From positions 1 to 7,938 of the forward strand of contig QMOC01000097.1 in NCBI GenBank assembly GCA_003648085.1: DNA of 7,938 bases. Reading direction: 5' to 3'. The translations under genes were made by a program, and so were the position numbers. Source of the DNA: Chloroflexota bacterium. Lineage in GTDB: Bacteria > Chloroflexota > Anaerolineae > B4-G1. Below are positions 1-5,879 of the stretch, one piece after another (within the stretch, counting starts at the first letter, position 1; every line of letters starts with the position of its first letter). The notes below the pieces were generated by a model, which saw nothing but the letters and a program-made list of their open reading frames with translations, searched no databases and had not been told where the DNA came from.

Positions 1-13
1 GGGTGGAGTCATT

Positions 14-124
14 CTAAAGCAGGAGCGCCAGCCAGCGCGTGGCAGCCTCGTCGAAGCCGTGGGCTTCGGCTTCGGCCTGCACCGCTTGCTGTAACTGTGG
101 AGGTAGGCTTGACGTCGTGTCCAT
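14..124 (-). CDS. Doubtful 36-residue ORF
   Basis: A short reading frame starts at an ATG (124) and encodes a Gln/Glu/Ala-rich peptide ending WLALLL. I do not recognise it. No Shine-Dalgarno sequence precedes the ATG, and the frame stays open upstream through the 138-168 hairpin to 223, so the start is uncertain. It could be a small acidic protein, the tail of a decayed gene, or chance. It lies just after the hairpin that probably ends transcription of the zinc-ribbon gene, so it would need its own promoter, and I see none. Confidence 0.2.
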   Translation of the reverse strand: MDTTSSLPPQLQQAVQAEAEAHGFDEAATRWLALLL

Positions 125-137
125 TTCAATAAACAAG

Positions 138-168
138 AAGAGGCCCTGAATGACCTTCAGGGCCTCTT
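138..168 (-). terminator. 13-bp perfect hairpin, probable terminator
   Basis: AAGAGGCCCTGAA pairs perfectly with TTCAGGGCCTCTT across a 5-base loop. On the minus strand the stem is followed by CTTGTTTATT, which is T-rich but not an unbroken T-run. It lies about 90 bp after the zinc-ribbon stop codon, which fits an intrinsic terminator for that gene. The plus-strand side (GGTCGC) has no T-tract, so termination in that direction is less likely. Confidence 0.6.
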
Positions 169-256
169 GGTCGCTAACAATTGCCACTGGCCCTCTGGGG
201 GCTCGGGGCAGGGGGGCCTCCAAGAAACCGGAAAACCGGGGGGCCGTCTCGCGGCT

Positions 257-484
257 CTACGTTGGAACGTGCGTCTCAGTAACAGTGCTGTTATTGAGAT
301 AATAGGCCGTTACGCTTTTGCAGAAGCGACAGCGGAAGAGAATTGTCCCGGCGGTGTCGTTCAATATCATCATCCAGCGGTTGTTGTATTTCACCTCCAG
401 GCCATTCTCTTGCCGGATGGCGAAAATGTCTCTGTGACACTGGCTGCAGCGTAGTTTGCCGTCCGGCGGGTCTGAATCGGGCAT
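257..484 (-). CDS. Small zinc-ribbon protein (75 residues)
   Basis: The protein carries two CxxC pairs, C13-x2-C16 (CSQC) and C52-x2-C55 (CRFC), the pattern of a single zinc ribbon. Between them is a 35-residue segment with a predicted beta-type stretch (GLEVKYNNRWMMI). The short C-terminal tail is Thr/Asn-rich. Layout and size recall phage Com-like zinc fingers and other small phage-encoded ribbons, but that is a resemblance by eye and no function can be assigned. I chose the ATG at 484. A TTG six codons upstream (502) sits in the T-tract of the preceding hairpin. GCAGGA lies about 10 bases before the ATG as a weak ribosome site. A near-consensus promoter lies 55-83 bp upstream. An overlapping frame (291-548) lacks the Cys pattern and is taken as a shadow. 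Confidence 0.6.
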   Translation of the reverse strand: MPDSDPPDGKLRCSQCHRDIFAIRQENGLEVKYNNRWMMILNDTAGTILFRCRFCKSVTAYYLNNSTVTETHVPT

Positions 485-500
485 GATGGTGGAATCCTGC

Positions 501-536
501 AAAAAACGAAACTCCGAGGCTAAGTTGCCTCGGAGT
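501..536 (-). terminator. Intrinsic terminator or leader attenuator
   Basis: ACTCCGAGGC pairs perfectly with GCCTCGGAGT over a 6-base loop (511-536). On the minus strand it is followed by TTCGTTTTTT (510-501). This is a textbook intrinsic terminator for minus-strand transcripts. It lies about 50 bp after the stop of the helix-turn-helix gene and could end that gene. However, a strong promoter (539-567) sits between that gene and the hairpin, so the hairpin is also at the 5' end of the transcript reaching the zinc-ribbon gene. Confidence 0.8.
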
Positions 537-538
537 AC

Positions 539-567
539 AGTATAACATATTTCGCTATGGTTATCAA
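539..567 (-). promoter_or_regulatory. Sigma70-type promoter TTGATA-17-TATACT
   Basis: On the minus strand TTGATA (567-562) is followed after exactly 17 bases by TATACT (544-539). Both hexamers are one base from consensus. Transcription should start near 531-533, at the first bases of the terminator-like hairpin. The only gene downstream before the next hairpin is the zinc-ribbon protein. The promoter is identified from sequence only. Confidence 0.65.
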
Positions 568-587
568 GTACTAACGTAGCGGAAAAT

Positions 588-1166
588 CTAAACTGAGTAA
601 ACTGGTCCTTTAATCACTCCTCGCCCCCCTTTCATCTCCAGTCGCTCTGCCAGATCTCTGGCCCTGGCAACGTCGGCTTCGTTTAGCAATAGCAGTTTTG
701 GTCCTTGTTCTATCACACGGATGTAACCACGCTTAGCCCACTTTGACAACGTCGCGTGTGACATCTGATACTTTCTTGCTGCCTTGGTCACGCGAATGGG
801 CTTGCCCTCTAGTGCCGCGTATTTCCTTCCATCCCCGGTCATTTCCTTGACCAAGTTGAACACTTCCTCTTCAGCTACAGCGATTCTGCGGTTGATCCGC
901 ACGGCCTTAATCTTGCCCCTTTCCACTAGATCAGTCAGTAGGTGTATGTGCAGATCGTATTTCTTCGCTGCGTCTTCGAGAGGGATGAATGTTTCCAGGT
1001 CACCCATTGCCACCGCTCCCCACAGCGGTTCACCAGCGACTCCGCTACCGTTCTGAGCACGCAGGACCAGGCTGACCATGGCCTGCGGGTCGATCTGGTC
1101 TGAGGGGACGTAGTAATACGTGTCGTAGCGGTGGCCCAGCCGCCAGCGCCCGTCCTCGTACAGCAT
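588..1166 (-). CDS. Double helix-turn-helix protein, excisionase/MerR-like
   Basis: A 192-residue protein with two similar DNA-binding-type units. Residues about 60-105 (IPLEDAAKKYDLHIHLLTDL, then VERGKIKAVR and INRRIAVAEEEV) and 122-172 (KPIRVTKAARKYQMSHATLS, then KWAKRGYIRV and LLLNEADVARAR) both show a two-helix recognition unit, a basic turn, a beta wing and a closing 'EEEV/EADV' helix. This is the layout of small MerR-fold and phage excisionase (Xis) proteins. The N-terminal 55 residues (Tyr-rich, with HRYDTYYYVPSDQ) are not recognised. The tail is basic and Gly-rich. The frame is open to 1379 but the extension runs through tRNA-like sequence, so the ATG at 1166 is preferred; AAAGGA lies about 14 bases upstream, a long spacing. 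It could regulate its own region or be left from a mobile element. The exact role is unknown. Confidence 0.7.
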   Translation of the reverse strand: MLYEDGRWRLGHRYDTYYYVPSDQIDPQAMVSLVLRAQNGSGVAGEPLWGAVAMGDLETFIPLEDAAKKYDLHIHLLTDLVERGKIKAVRINRRIAVAEEEVFNLVKEMTGDGRKYAALEGKPIRVTKAARKYQMSHATLSKWAKRGYIRVIEQGPKLLLLNEADVARARDLAERLEMKGGRGVIKGPVYSV

Positions 1167-1325
1167 ATGTCTATCTGTTTTCCTTTCCACAGTTCCCGCT
1201 CGCAGGGGAGGGGCTGGGATACGCAAAAGTCTCTTGTTTGGGGCGGGTTGGACAGCGGATCCAGAGTCCACCGTTCTACCGGGTGGGAGGCCCCGCAGCC
1301 CACAGCAGCTTCTTTCAGGTTCAGG

Positions 1326-1393
1326 TGCCGAGAGTCGGATTTGAACCGACGACTCCCTGATTTTCATCAGGTGAAGCAAAGCCGCCCCGGGGC
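1326..1393 (-). pseudogene. Degenerate tRNA-Phe(GAA)-like relic
   Basis: Reading the minus strand, the 3' half is a good tRNA. It has an anticodon stem CCTGA/TCAGG (1371-1356), a 5-base variable loop, a perfect T-arm GTCGG-TTCAAAT-CCGAC (1350-1334), acceptor strand TCTCGGC and A73 (1326). T33-GAA-AA fits a phenylalanine anticodon loop, but the loop has 6 bases instead of 7, with position 32 missing. The 5' half is wrong: the GCCCCGG that would face the acceptor strand pairs at only 5 of 7 positions, counting one G-U, and the D-arm region is about 4 bases short with no recognisable GG loop. CCA is not encoded. It is probably a pseudogene or a 3' fragment left by recombination in the anticodon loop. 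A sequencing error could explain the loop but not the 5' half. Confidence 0.6.
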
Positions 1394-1508
1394 ACCGGAC
1401 AGATCAGTCTGTGGCCTGTCTATCCTGCCGAACGTCACCTCAAGATCGGGATGGACAAATCCAACCTCCTTCGTCCGCTCTTTTCGACCTCCTCTGTGAA
1501 CCCCCTAA
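1394..1508. other. Gene-free spacer between tRNA relics
   Basis: Between the Phe-like relic and the T-arm fragment I find no coding frame with a ribosome site, no hairpin with a T-tract and no promoter. The plus-strand open frame that spans it reads through the antisense of the tRNA-like sequence and is rejected. With 1167-1325 this forms most of a gene-free stretch of about 370 bp. Confidence 0.4.
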
Positions 1509-1533
1509 TGGCGACGGGCAGATTTGAACTGTC
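1509..1533 (-). pseudogene. tRNA 3' fragment (T-arm and acceptor end)
   Basis: On the minus strand GACAG-TTCAAAT-CTGCC forms a T-arm with one A-C mismatch, followed by CGTCGCC and A, the 3' strand of an acceptor stem whose missing partner would be GGCGACG. It begins only 6 bases after the end of tRNA-Lys, so no D-arm or anticodon arm can exist. It is a remnant of a second, different tRNA. The amino acid cannot be assigned. Confidence 0.55.
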
Positions 1534-1539
1534 CACAGG

Positions 1540-1613
1540 TGACCCGCACAGGACTCGAACCTGTAACCAAGGGATTAAGAGTCCCCTGCTCTGCCATATT
1601 GAGCTAGCGGGCC
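1540..1613 (-). tRNA. tRNA-Lys(CTT)
   Basis: A complete 74-base cloverleaf. The acceptor GGCCCGC/GCGGGTC has one G-U pair, and TA occupies positions 8-9. The D-stem GCTC/GAGC encloses loop AATATGGCA, and anticodon stem GGGGA/TCCCT encloses loop CTCTTAA. The variable loop is TGGTT, the T-arm is ACAGG-TTCGAGT-CCTGT and the discriminator is A. Anticodon CTT reads the Lys codon AAG. The bases after A73 are CCT, so CCA is not encoded and must be added after transcription. It has its own promoter upstream and looks functional, in contrast to the two relics that follow it. Confidence 0.95.
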
Positions 1614-1674
1614 GGACTTAAATCGGAAGACGCGGATTTGCCCATCAAACTGTGAGCATAAGCCGCGTGTTGTT

Positions 1675-1703
1675 ATTGTAGCACAATTGTGGAGTTGCAG
1701 CAA
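1675..1703 (-). promoter_or_regulatory. Promoter for tRNA-Lys, TTGCTG-17-TACAAT
   Basis: On the minus strand TTGCTG (1703-1698) is followed after 17 bases by TACAAT (1680-1675). The predicted start near 1668 gives a 5' leader of about 55 bases before the tRNA. It lies about 95 bp after the nupA stop, so tRNA-Lys need not depend on read-through from the transporter operon. No strong terminator is visible between nupA and this promoter. Confidence 0.6.
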
Positions 1704-1792
1704 GTTGGCCCGGCGCGATACACGTTACCCACGCTCGGTCGCCATATGCTCCAGGCTCTCGCCTATTGAGGGGTGCCACAAGAGGGTGGGGC

Positions 1793-3352
1793 CTATTGGC
1801 CCGCAATCGCGTCTTGCTCCTCTTTCACGCCGGCCATCAGCAGCCCTAATTGCTCCCTGGTAGCCTCGTCAGCCGACAGAGTATCCATAATCTGACCCTT
1901 GTACATTACTGCGATACGGTCCGAGAGGGCCATGATCTCATCTAGTTCAGCCGAAACCAGAAGTACACCGCACCCGGCATCGCGCATACGCACAATCACT
2001 TTATGGATGTACTCGATGGAACCCACGTCCAATCCGCGCGTCGGTTGATTGGCGATGAGCAGTTTGATTGGACGTGAGAGTTCACGGGCGACGATAACCT
2101 TCTGCTGGTTGCCCCCTGACAATTTGGACACCGGCACGTAGGGGCTGGGCGTGCGTACGTCGAATTTACGCACCAACTCACGGCTGTTCTCATCTATGGC
2201 CTCGTGGTTGAGCATGCCGCTCCTGGCAAAGGGCGGCAGGTAATAGGTGCACAATACCAGATTGTCGGTGACCGGAAATGGCAATACCAATCCGTATCGC
2301 TGGCGATCTTCGGGGATGTGAGCCATGCCGGTTTCGATGATCGAGCGGGGCGATTTGCCAGTCACATCATGCTCCAGCATCACTACCTTGCCGCTGTGAG
2401 GCTGGCGCAGGCCGGTGAGCGCCTCAACCAGTTCAGTCTGGCCATTGCCCTGCACACCGGCGATGCCCAGCACTTCACCTGCCCGCACGAAGAAGGATAC
2501 ACCACGCACAGTCTCTACTCCCCGGTCGTCGAACACGTGCAGGTTCTCCACCCGCAACACTTCTTCGCCGGGGTGGGCGGGGCCTTTTTCGACTTTCAGG
2601 ATGACTTCGCGCCCCACCATCATCGCCGCCAGTTGGGCCTCGTTCGTCTCCTGGGGCCTGACCGTGCCGACGACCCGCCCGTCTCGCATCACGGTAATGC
2701 GGTCGGCCACGGCAAACACTTCCTTGAGTTTGTGGGTGATAAAGATGACCGACTTGCCCCGGTCGGCCAGTGCGCGGATGACCTTGAACAGGTCCTCGAC
2801 CTCCTGCGGCGTGAGCACGGCCGTCGGTTCATCGAGAATAAGAATATCTGCTTCACGGTAGAGTGCCTTGACAATCTCTACGCGCTGCTGCACGCCGACG
2901 GGTAAATCTCTTACATAAGCATCAGGGTCCACGTCCAACCCATACTGATGCGATAGTTCGCGCACCCGCGCCGCCACGCTGCGCTGATCGAGCATCAGCC
3001 CGCGCACCGTCTCGCTGCCGAGCATAATGTTTTCGGCCACGGTGAATACGGGGATGAGCATGAAATGTTGGTGCACCATGCCGATGCCGTGCGCGATCGC
3101 ATCTTTGGAACTGCGAATGTCCACCGGTCTGCCGTCGAGGAAGATCGCGCCCGCGTCTGGCCGGTACAGGCCATAAATAATATTCATCAACGTGGTCTTA
3201 CCTGCGCCGTTTTCGCCCAGCAGGGCGTGAATCTCCCCCTTGTACAGGTCGAAATCTACGTGGTCATTGGCCAGGACGCCGGGGAAGCGTTTGGTGATGC
3301 CTTTCGTTTGAAGGACCAGGCTCATCTCGTGTGTCATTTGGTCATTCGTCAT
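1793..3352 (-). CDS. nupA: Double-domain ABC ATPase of nucleoside importer
   Basis: A 519-residue cytoplasmic ATPase that powers nucleoside import with the two permeases upstream; two fused ABC domains are normal for this class (NupA/YufO, and the related RbsA and MglA). Domain 1 has Walker A GENGAGKT (46-53), Q-loop Q95, signature LPVGVQQR (150-157, degenerate LSGGQ), Walker B ending D174-E175 and H-loop H207. Domain 2 is degenerate in the usual family way: GVQGNGQT (299-306) lacks the Walker A lysine, the signature LSGGNQQ (411-417) is intact, and Walker B reads LLIANQP with N435-Q436 replacing Asp-Glu. The expected H-loop region reads VSAELDE without His. One competent and one relaxed ATP site are expected. 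The ATG at 3352 begins 3 bp after the nupC stop, implying translational coupling. M6 and M10 are alternative starts because tandem ATGAC repeats crowd the junction. The family transports purine/pyrimidine nucleosides; specificity is not readable here. Confidence 0.93.
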   Translation of the reverse strand: MTNDQMTHEMSLVLQTKGITKRFPGVLANDHVDFDLYKGEIHALLGENGAGKTTLMNIIYGLYRPDAGAIFLDGRPVDIRSSKDAIAHGIGMVHQHFMLIPVFTVAENIMLGSETVRGLMLDQRSVAARVRELSHQYGLDVDPDAYVRDLPVGVQQRVEIVKALYREADILILDEPTAVLTPQEVEDLFKVIRALADRGKSVIFITHKLKEVFAVADRITVMRDGRVVGTVRPQETNEAQLAAMMVGREVILKVEKGPAHPGEEVLRVENLHVFDDRGVETVRGVSFFVRAGEVLGIAGVQGNGQTELVEALTGLRQPHSGKVVMLEHDVTGKSPRSIIETGMAHIPEDRQRYGLVLPFPVTDNLVLCTYYLPPFARSGMLNHEAIDENSRELVRKFDVRTPSPYVPVSKLSGGNQQKVIVARELSRPIKLLIANQPTRGLDVGSIEYIHKVIVRMRDAGCGVLLVSAELDEIMALSDRIAVMYKGQIMDTLSADEATREQLGLLMAGVKEEQDAIAGQ

Positions 3353-3361
3353 TTGTCATTT
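3333..3361. repeat. Four tandem GTCATTT heptamers at nupC/nupA junction
   Basis: On the plus strand the units GTCATTTG, GTCATTC, GTCATTT and GTCATTT follow one another directly. On the minus strand this reads as repeated AAATGAC and covers the nupC stop and the nupA start. It places one out-of-frame ATG before the annotated start and in-frame ATGs at codons 1 and 6, with another at codon 10 just beyond the repeat. Slippage of one 7-bp unit would shift the start or stop. Confidence 0.75.
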
Positions 3362-4426
3362 CTCGTAAGGCTGCCCGTCTGCTGCGGGCGGGGTGGTCTT
3401 GCCGATGATGCCTGTCAAAATGACCATCGTCAGCAAATAGGGCACCAGGCCGACGATATAGGCTTGCTGCAGGAAAGCCCACTGAGGTGGGATCTGTTCG
3501 CGGAAGAATTGCAGGTTGATCTGGAGTGCCTGAGCAGCGCCGAAGACGAGCGCGGATGCCCACGCGCCGAAGGGCGACCAGTTGCCGAAGATCATGGCCG
3601 CCAGCGAGATGAAGCCGCGTCCATTGGTCATAAGCGGCTCGAAGGAGGGCACCGACTCCAACGTGAAGTACGCTCCGGCGAGGCCGGCGATCAACCCACC
3701 GATGATCACGTTGGCGTAACGCATGCGCGCCACGTTGATGCCTACCGTGTCAGCAGCGCGTGGATGCTCGCCGACCGCCCGCGTGCGCAGCCCCCAGCGC
3801 GTGTAGAACAGGACGAAGTGGGTGACCAGTACCAGCACAACCGCGCTCACCGCAATCGGCTGCTGCTCGAAGACGCGCCCCACAAGGGGTAGGTCGGCCA
3901 GCAGCGGGATGTGGAAGCGCGGCAGTACGCCGGGCGCGTGAGGCACCTCCCCTCCGAAGATGCTTCCCTTCTCGAAGAACAACTGTCGGTTCAGGAAACC
4001 GGTGATGCCGATGGCCAGGATGTTGATGACCGTCCCGCCGATGATCTGGTCCACCTTGTACGTCACGGAGAGGACAGCGTGTAGCAGTCCCAGCAATCCG
4101 CCGGTGAGAATGGCGGCCACTACGCCGAGGAGCAGGCTGGGCATAGGTGCTACTTTCAGGATCGTGTTGAGATAGATGGCGCCAAACCAGCCGAAGAAGG
4201 CCGATGCAAGCATCATTCCCTCAATGCCGATATTGACCACGCCGGCGCGCTCGCAGTAAATACCCGACAACGCTCCCAAGGTCAGCGGTGTGGCCACTGA
4301 GATGGTGGTCGCCAGCATGCTCACCACGATGACGGTCGGAGAGACCTGTGTTGCACCGACCATCACGACCACGCCGATGAGGACTAGGATGATCAGAGCG
4401 ATGAATCCGAAGCGTCGCCAATCCAT
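3356..4426 (-). CDS. nupC: Nucleoside ABC permease, second subunit
   Basis: A 356-residue inner-membrane protein of the BPD_transp_2 family, forming the import channel as a pair with the product of the gene just upstream. Hydrophobic segments run from residue 7 to the C-terminus, about eight to ten in all (for example 7-25, 97-119 and 221-243). The family motif NIGIEGMM (65-72) and the cytoplasmic coupling loop WGLRTRAVGEHPRAADTVGI (191-210), which contacts the ATPase, are present. The ATG at 4426 is chosen over the open frame to 4483 because GAGGAGG lies 5 bases before it and the extension overlaps the upstream gene. The upstream stop overlaps this ribosome site and the gap is 9 bp, so the two permeases are translated together. 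It is closer in type to YufQ/NupC than to the N-terminally longer partner. Length is normal for the family. Confidence 0.92.
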   Translation of the reverse strand: MDWRRFGFIALIILVLIGVVVMVGATQVSPTVIVVSMLATTISVATPLTLGALSGIYCERAGVVNIGIEGMMLASAFFGWFGAIYLNTILKVAPMPSLLLGVVAAILTGGLLGLLHAVLSVTYKVDQIIGGTVINILAIGITGFLNRQLFFEKGSIFGGEVPHAPGVLPRFHIPLLADLPLVGRVFEQQPIAVSAVVLVLVTHFVLFYTRWGLRTRAVGEHPRAADTVGINVARMRYANVIIGGLIAGLAGAYFTLESVPSFEPLMTNGRGFISLAAMIFGNWSPFGAWASALVFGAAQALQINLQFFREQIPPQWAFLQQAYIVGLVPYLLTMVILTGIIGKTTPPAADGQPYEK

Positions 4427-4436
4427 GTAAACCTCC

Positions 4437-5579
4437 TCAGCCGCCCCAGCCTCGCGTGAGCACCACCCGCTCCTCGCGAGCACGGATGCGGTAGATCCAT
4501 CGGATAATTGCGTCGGCCGCGACGAAGAGCAGGATGAGTGCCTGAATGACCGAGATGACGTCCACCGGGATCTGGGTCAGGAACTGCATGCGGGTTGCAC
4601 CGTTGCGCATAGCGCCGAATAGCAGCGCAGCCAACACCACGCCCAGGGGATGGACCTTGCCCAGGAGCGCAATCGCAATGGCGTCGAACCCATAACCAAC
4701 AGAGAAGCCCAGTTCGTGCCGGTAGTTGAGCGCGGTCACCTCAATCGCCCCGGCCAATCCGGCCAGCAGACCCGATAGCGTCATCGTGACCACGATGGTG
4801 CGAGATACGCTCACGCCGGCATAACGGGCTGCGTCGGGGTTGGCTCCCACAGTGCGAATCTCGAATCCCAGCGTGGTCTTCCACAGAACCCACCAGACGA
4901 TGCCCGTCACCAGCAGTGCCAGGATAAAACCCCAGTGAAAACGAAGGCCGGGGAACACGGGCGGGATACGCGCACTTTCGGCGATTCCGGGCGTACGGGC
5001 CACAACGTTGAGCGGGTTGGGATCTTTCATCGGCCCATTGAGAAGAAAACTGGTCATGTTCAGGGCGATGTAGTTCATCATAATGGTGTTGATGACCTCG
5101 TGCCCGCCCGTGCGTGCCTTGAGCCAGCCGGGGATGGCTCCCCATATAGCGCCGGCCAGCATCCCCGCGCCCACAGCCAGGGGGACATGGATGACGGCTG
5201 GCAACGTCACGCCCAGCACGTCCGGCAGCGCATAGCCTACCCAGGCCGCTGCTACTGCGCCCAACGCCAGTTGCCCCTCTGCGCCGATGTTGAACAGTCC
5301 GCCCTTGAACGCGAGGGCCACTGCTAGACCGGCGAAGATGTAAGGTGTGGCCCACACTGTAGTTTCGCTCAATGCCTTGAGAGACCCCAGCGCGCCTTGG
5401 AAGAGCCCCTTGTAGGCATCCAAGGGCCCGCCACCGGCAGCCTTGATGATCAGTGCGCCTATCACCAACGCCGTGAATACCGCCAGCAGCGGTATCAGAA
5501 CTGCATTGATGGCCGACTTCAGCGTTTTCAAGACTTTGGCTTTGGTTGTGGGGACGCTTTCATCTGCTGATATGCTCAT
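4437..5579 (-). CDS. nupB: Nucleoside ABC permease, first subunit
   Basis: A 380-residue inner-membrane permease of the BPD_transp_2 family, partner of the following permease. A hydrophilic N-terminus of about 22 residues precedes the first membrane segment (23-45). The conserved NIGAEGQL (87-94), the EVINTIMMNYIALN helix (151-164) and the cytoplasmic coupling loop GFEIRTVGANPDAARYAG (218-235) are all present, and the tail is basic (IYRIRAREERVVLTRG). I chose the ATG at 5579, with GGCGGAG 6-7 bases upstream, over a GTG at 5612 and an ATG at 5597 that lack ribosome sites. It starts the tightly packed nupB-nupC-nupA block, but 300 bp separate it from bmpA. I see no convincing promoter in that gap, so read-through past the bmpA hairpin is the likely source of its mRNA. 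Confidence 0.92.
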   Translation of the reverse strand: MSISADESVPTTKAKVLKTLKSAINAVLIPLLAVFTALVIGALIIKAAGGGPLDAYKGLFQGALGSLKALSETTVWATPYIFAGLAVALAFKGGLFNIGAEGQLALGAVAAAWVGYALPDVLGVTLPAVIHVPLAVGAGMLAGAIWGAIPGWLKARTGGHEVINTIMMNYIALNMTSFLLNGPMKDPNPLNVVARTPGIAESARIPPVFPGLRFHWGFILALLVTGIVWWVLWKTTLGFEIRTVGANPDAARYAGVSVSRTIVVTMTLSGLLAGLAGAIEVTALNYRHELGFSVGYGFDAIAIALLGKVHPLGVVLAALLFGAMRNGATRMQFLTQIPVDVISVIQALILLFVAADAIIRWIYRIRAREERVVLTRGWGG

Positions 5580-5826
5580 AATTGACTCCGCCTTCATTTC
5601 AGAGGACCCCACGCGAAAGTTCGATTGGCGCGCAGGCTTTGGGACGGATGAGAGGATGAGATGTCATCTTGGCCTACCTGGCCCAACGGTTATGCGCGCT
5701 GACAAAGTACGCGGCTTATGCGGTCAGCCCCAGGCTGCGCGGGGTTGAGTGGGGGAAACCCTAAAGTCGGTGCCGTCGGTTTTCTGGGCCAAACCAGGGC
5801 TATTTGCAGCCTTCGCGATGGTGGTG
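5580..5826. other. Gene-free bmpA-nupB intergenic spacer
   Basis: No coding frame with a ribosome site is visible on either strand, and no -35/-10 pair for nupB close to consensus. It may be untranslated operon mRNA. A weak promoter or a processing site cannot be excluded. Confidence 0.4.
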
Positions 5827-5861
5827 GAAAGGGGAAAGAGAGACACTCTCTTTCCCCTTTC
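5827..5861 (-). terminator. 16-bp perfect hairpin after bmpA, partial terminator or mRNA stabiliser
   Basis: GAAAGGGGAAAGAGAG pairs perfectly with CTCTCTTTCCCCTTTC over a 3-base loop, and three more pairs (5823-5825 with 5862-5864) follow after a one-base bulge. It begins 18 bp after the bmpA stop codon. On the minus strand it is followed by CACCACC, not by a T-tract, so it is not a standard intrinsic terminator. In ABC importer operons such hairpins after the binding-protein gene commonly block 3' exonucleases or reduce read-through, making the binding protein more abundant than the channel. Confidence 0.7.
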
Positions 5862-5879
5862 ACCTCTGAGGTTCGTTCC

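Noticed and set aside
138..168. CRISPR repeat or recombination site
   Set aside because: The 13-bp inverted repeat occurs once and no spaced copies exist in the window.
291..548. Alternative 85-codon frame over the zinc-ribbon gene
   Set aside because: It lacks the CxxC pairs and begins upstream of the predicted transcription start, inside the promoter.
1167..1379. N-terminal extension of the helix-turn-helix gene by 71 codons
   Set aside because: The extension runs through tRNA-like sequence and is compositionally unlike the rest, and the ATG at 1166 begins the plausible protein.
1131..1499. Plus-strand open frame of 122 codons
   Set aside because: It reads through the antisense of the tRNA-Phe-like relic (RESDLNRRLPDFHQ), overlaps the start of the helix-turn-helix gene and has no ribosome site.
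1788..1802. Hairpin GGGCC-AATA-GGCCC at the nupA stop as terminator
   Set aside because: Only 5 bp, overlaps the stop codon and has no T-tract.
3065..3892. Long plus-strand frame of 275 codons
   Set aside because: It is antisense to nupA and nupC, which have clear family motifs. Long shadow frames are expected in GC-rich DNA.
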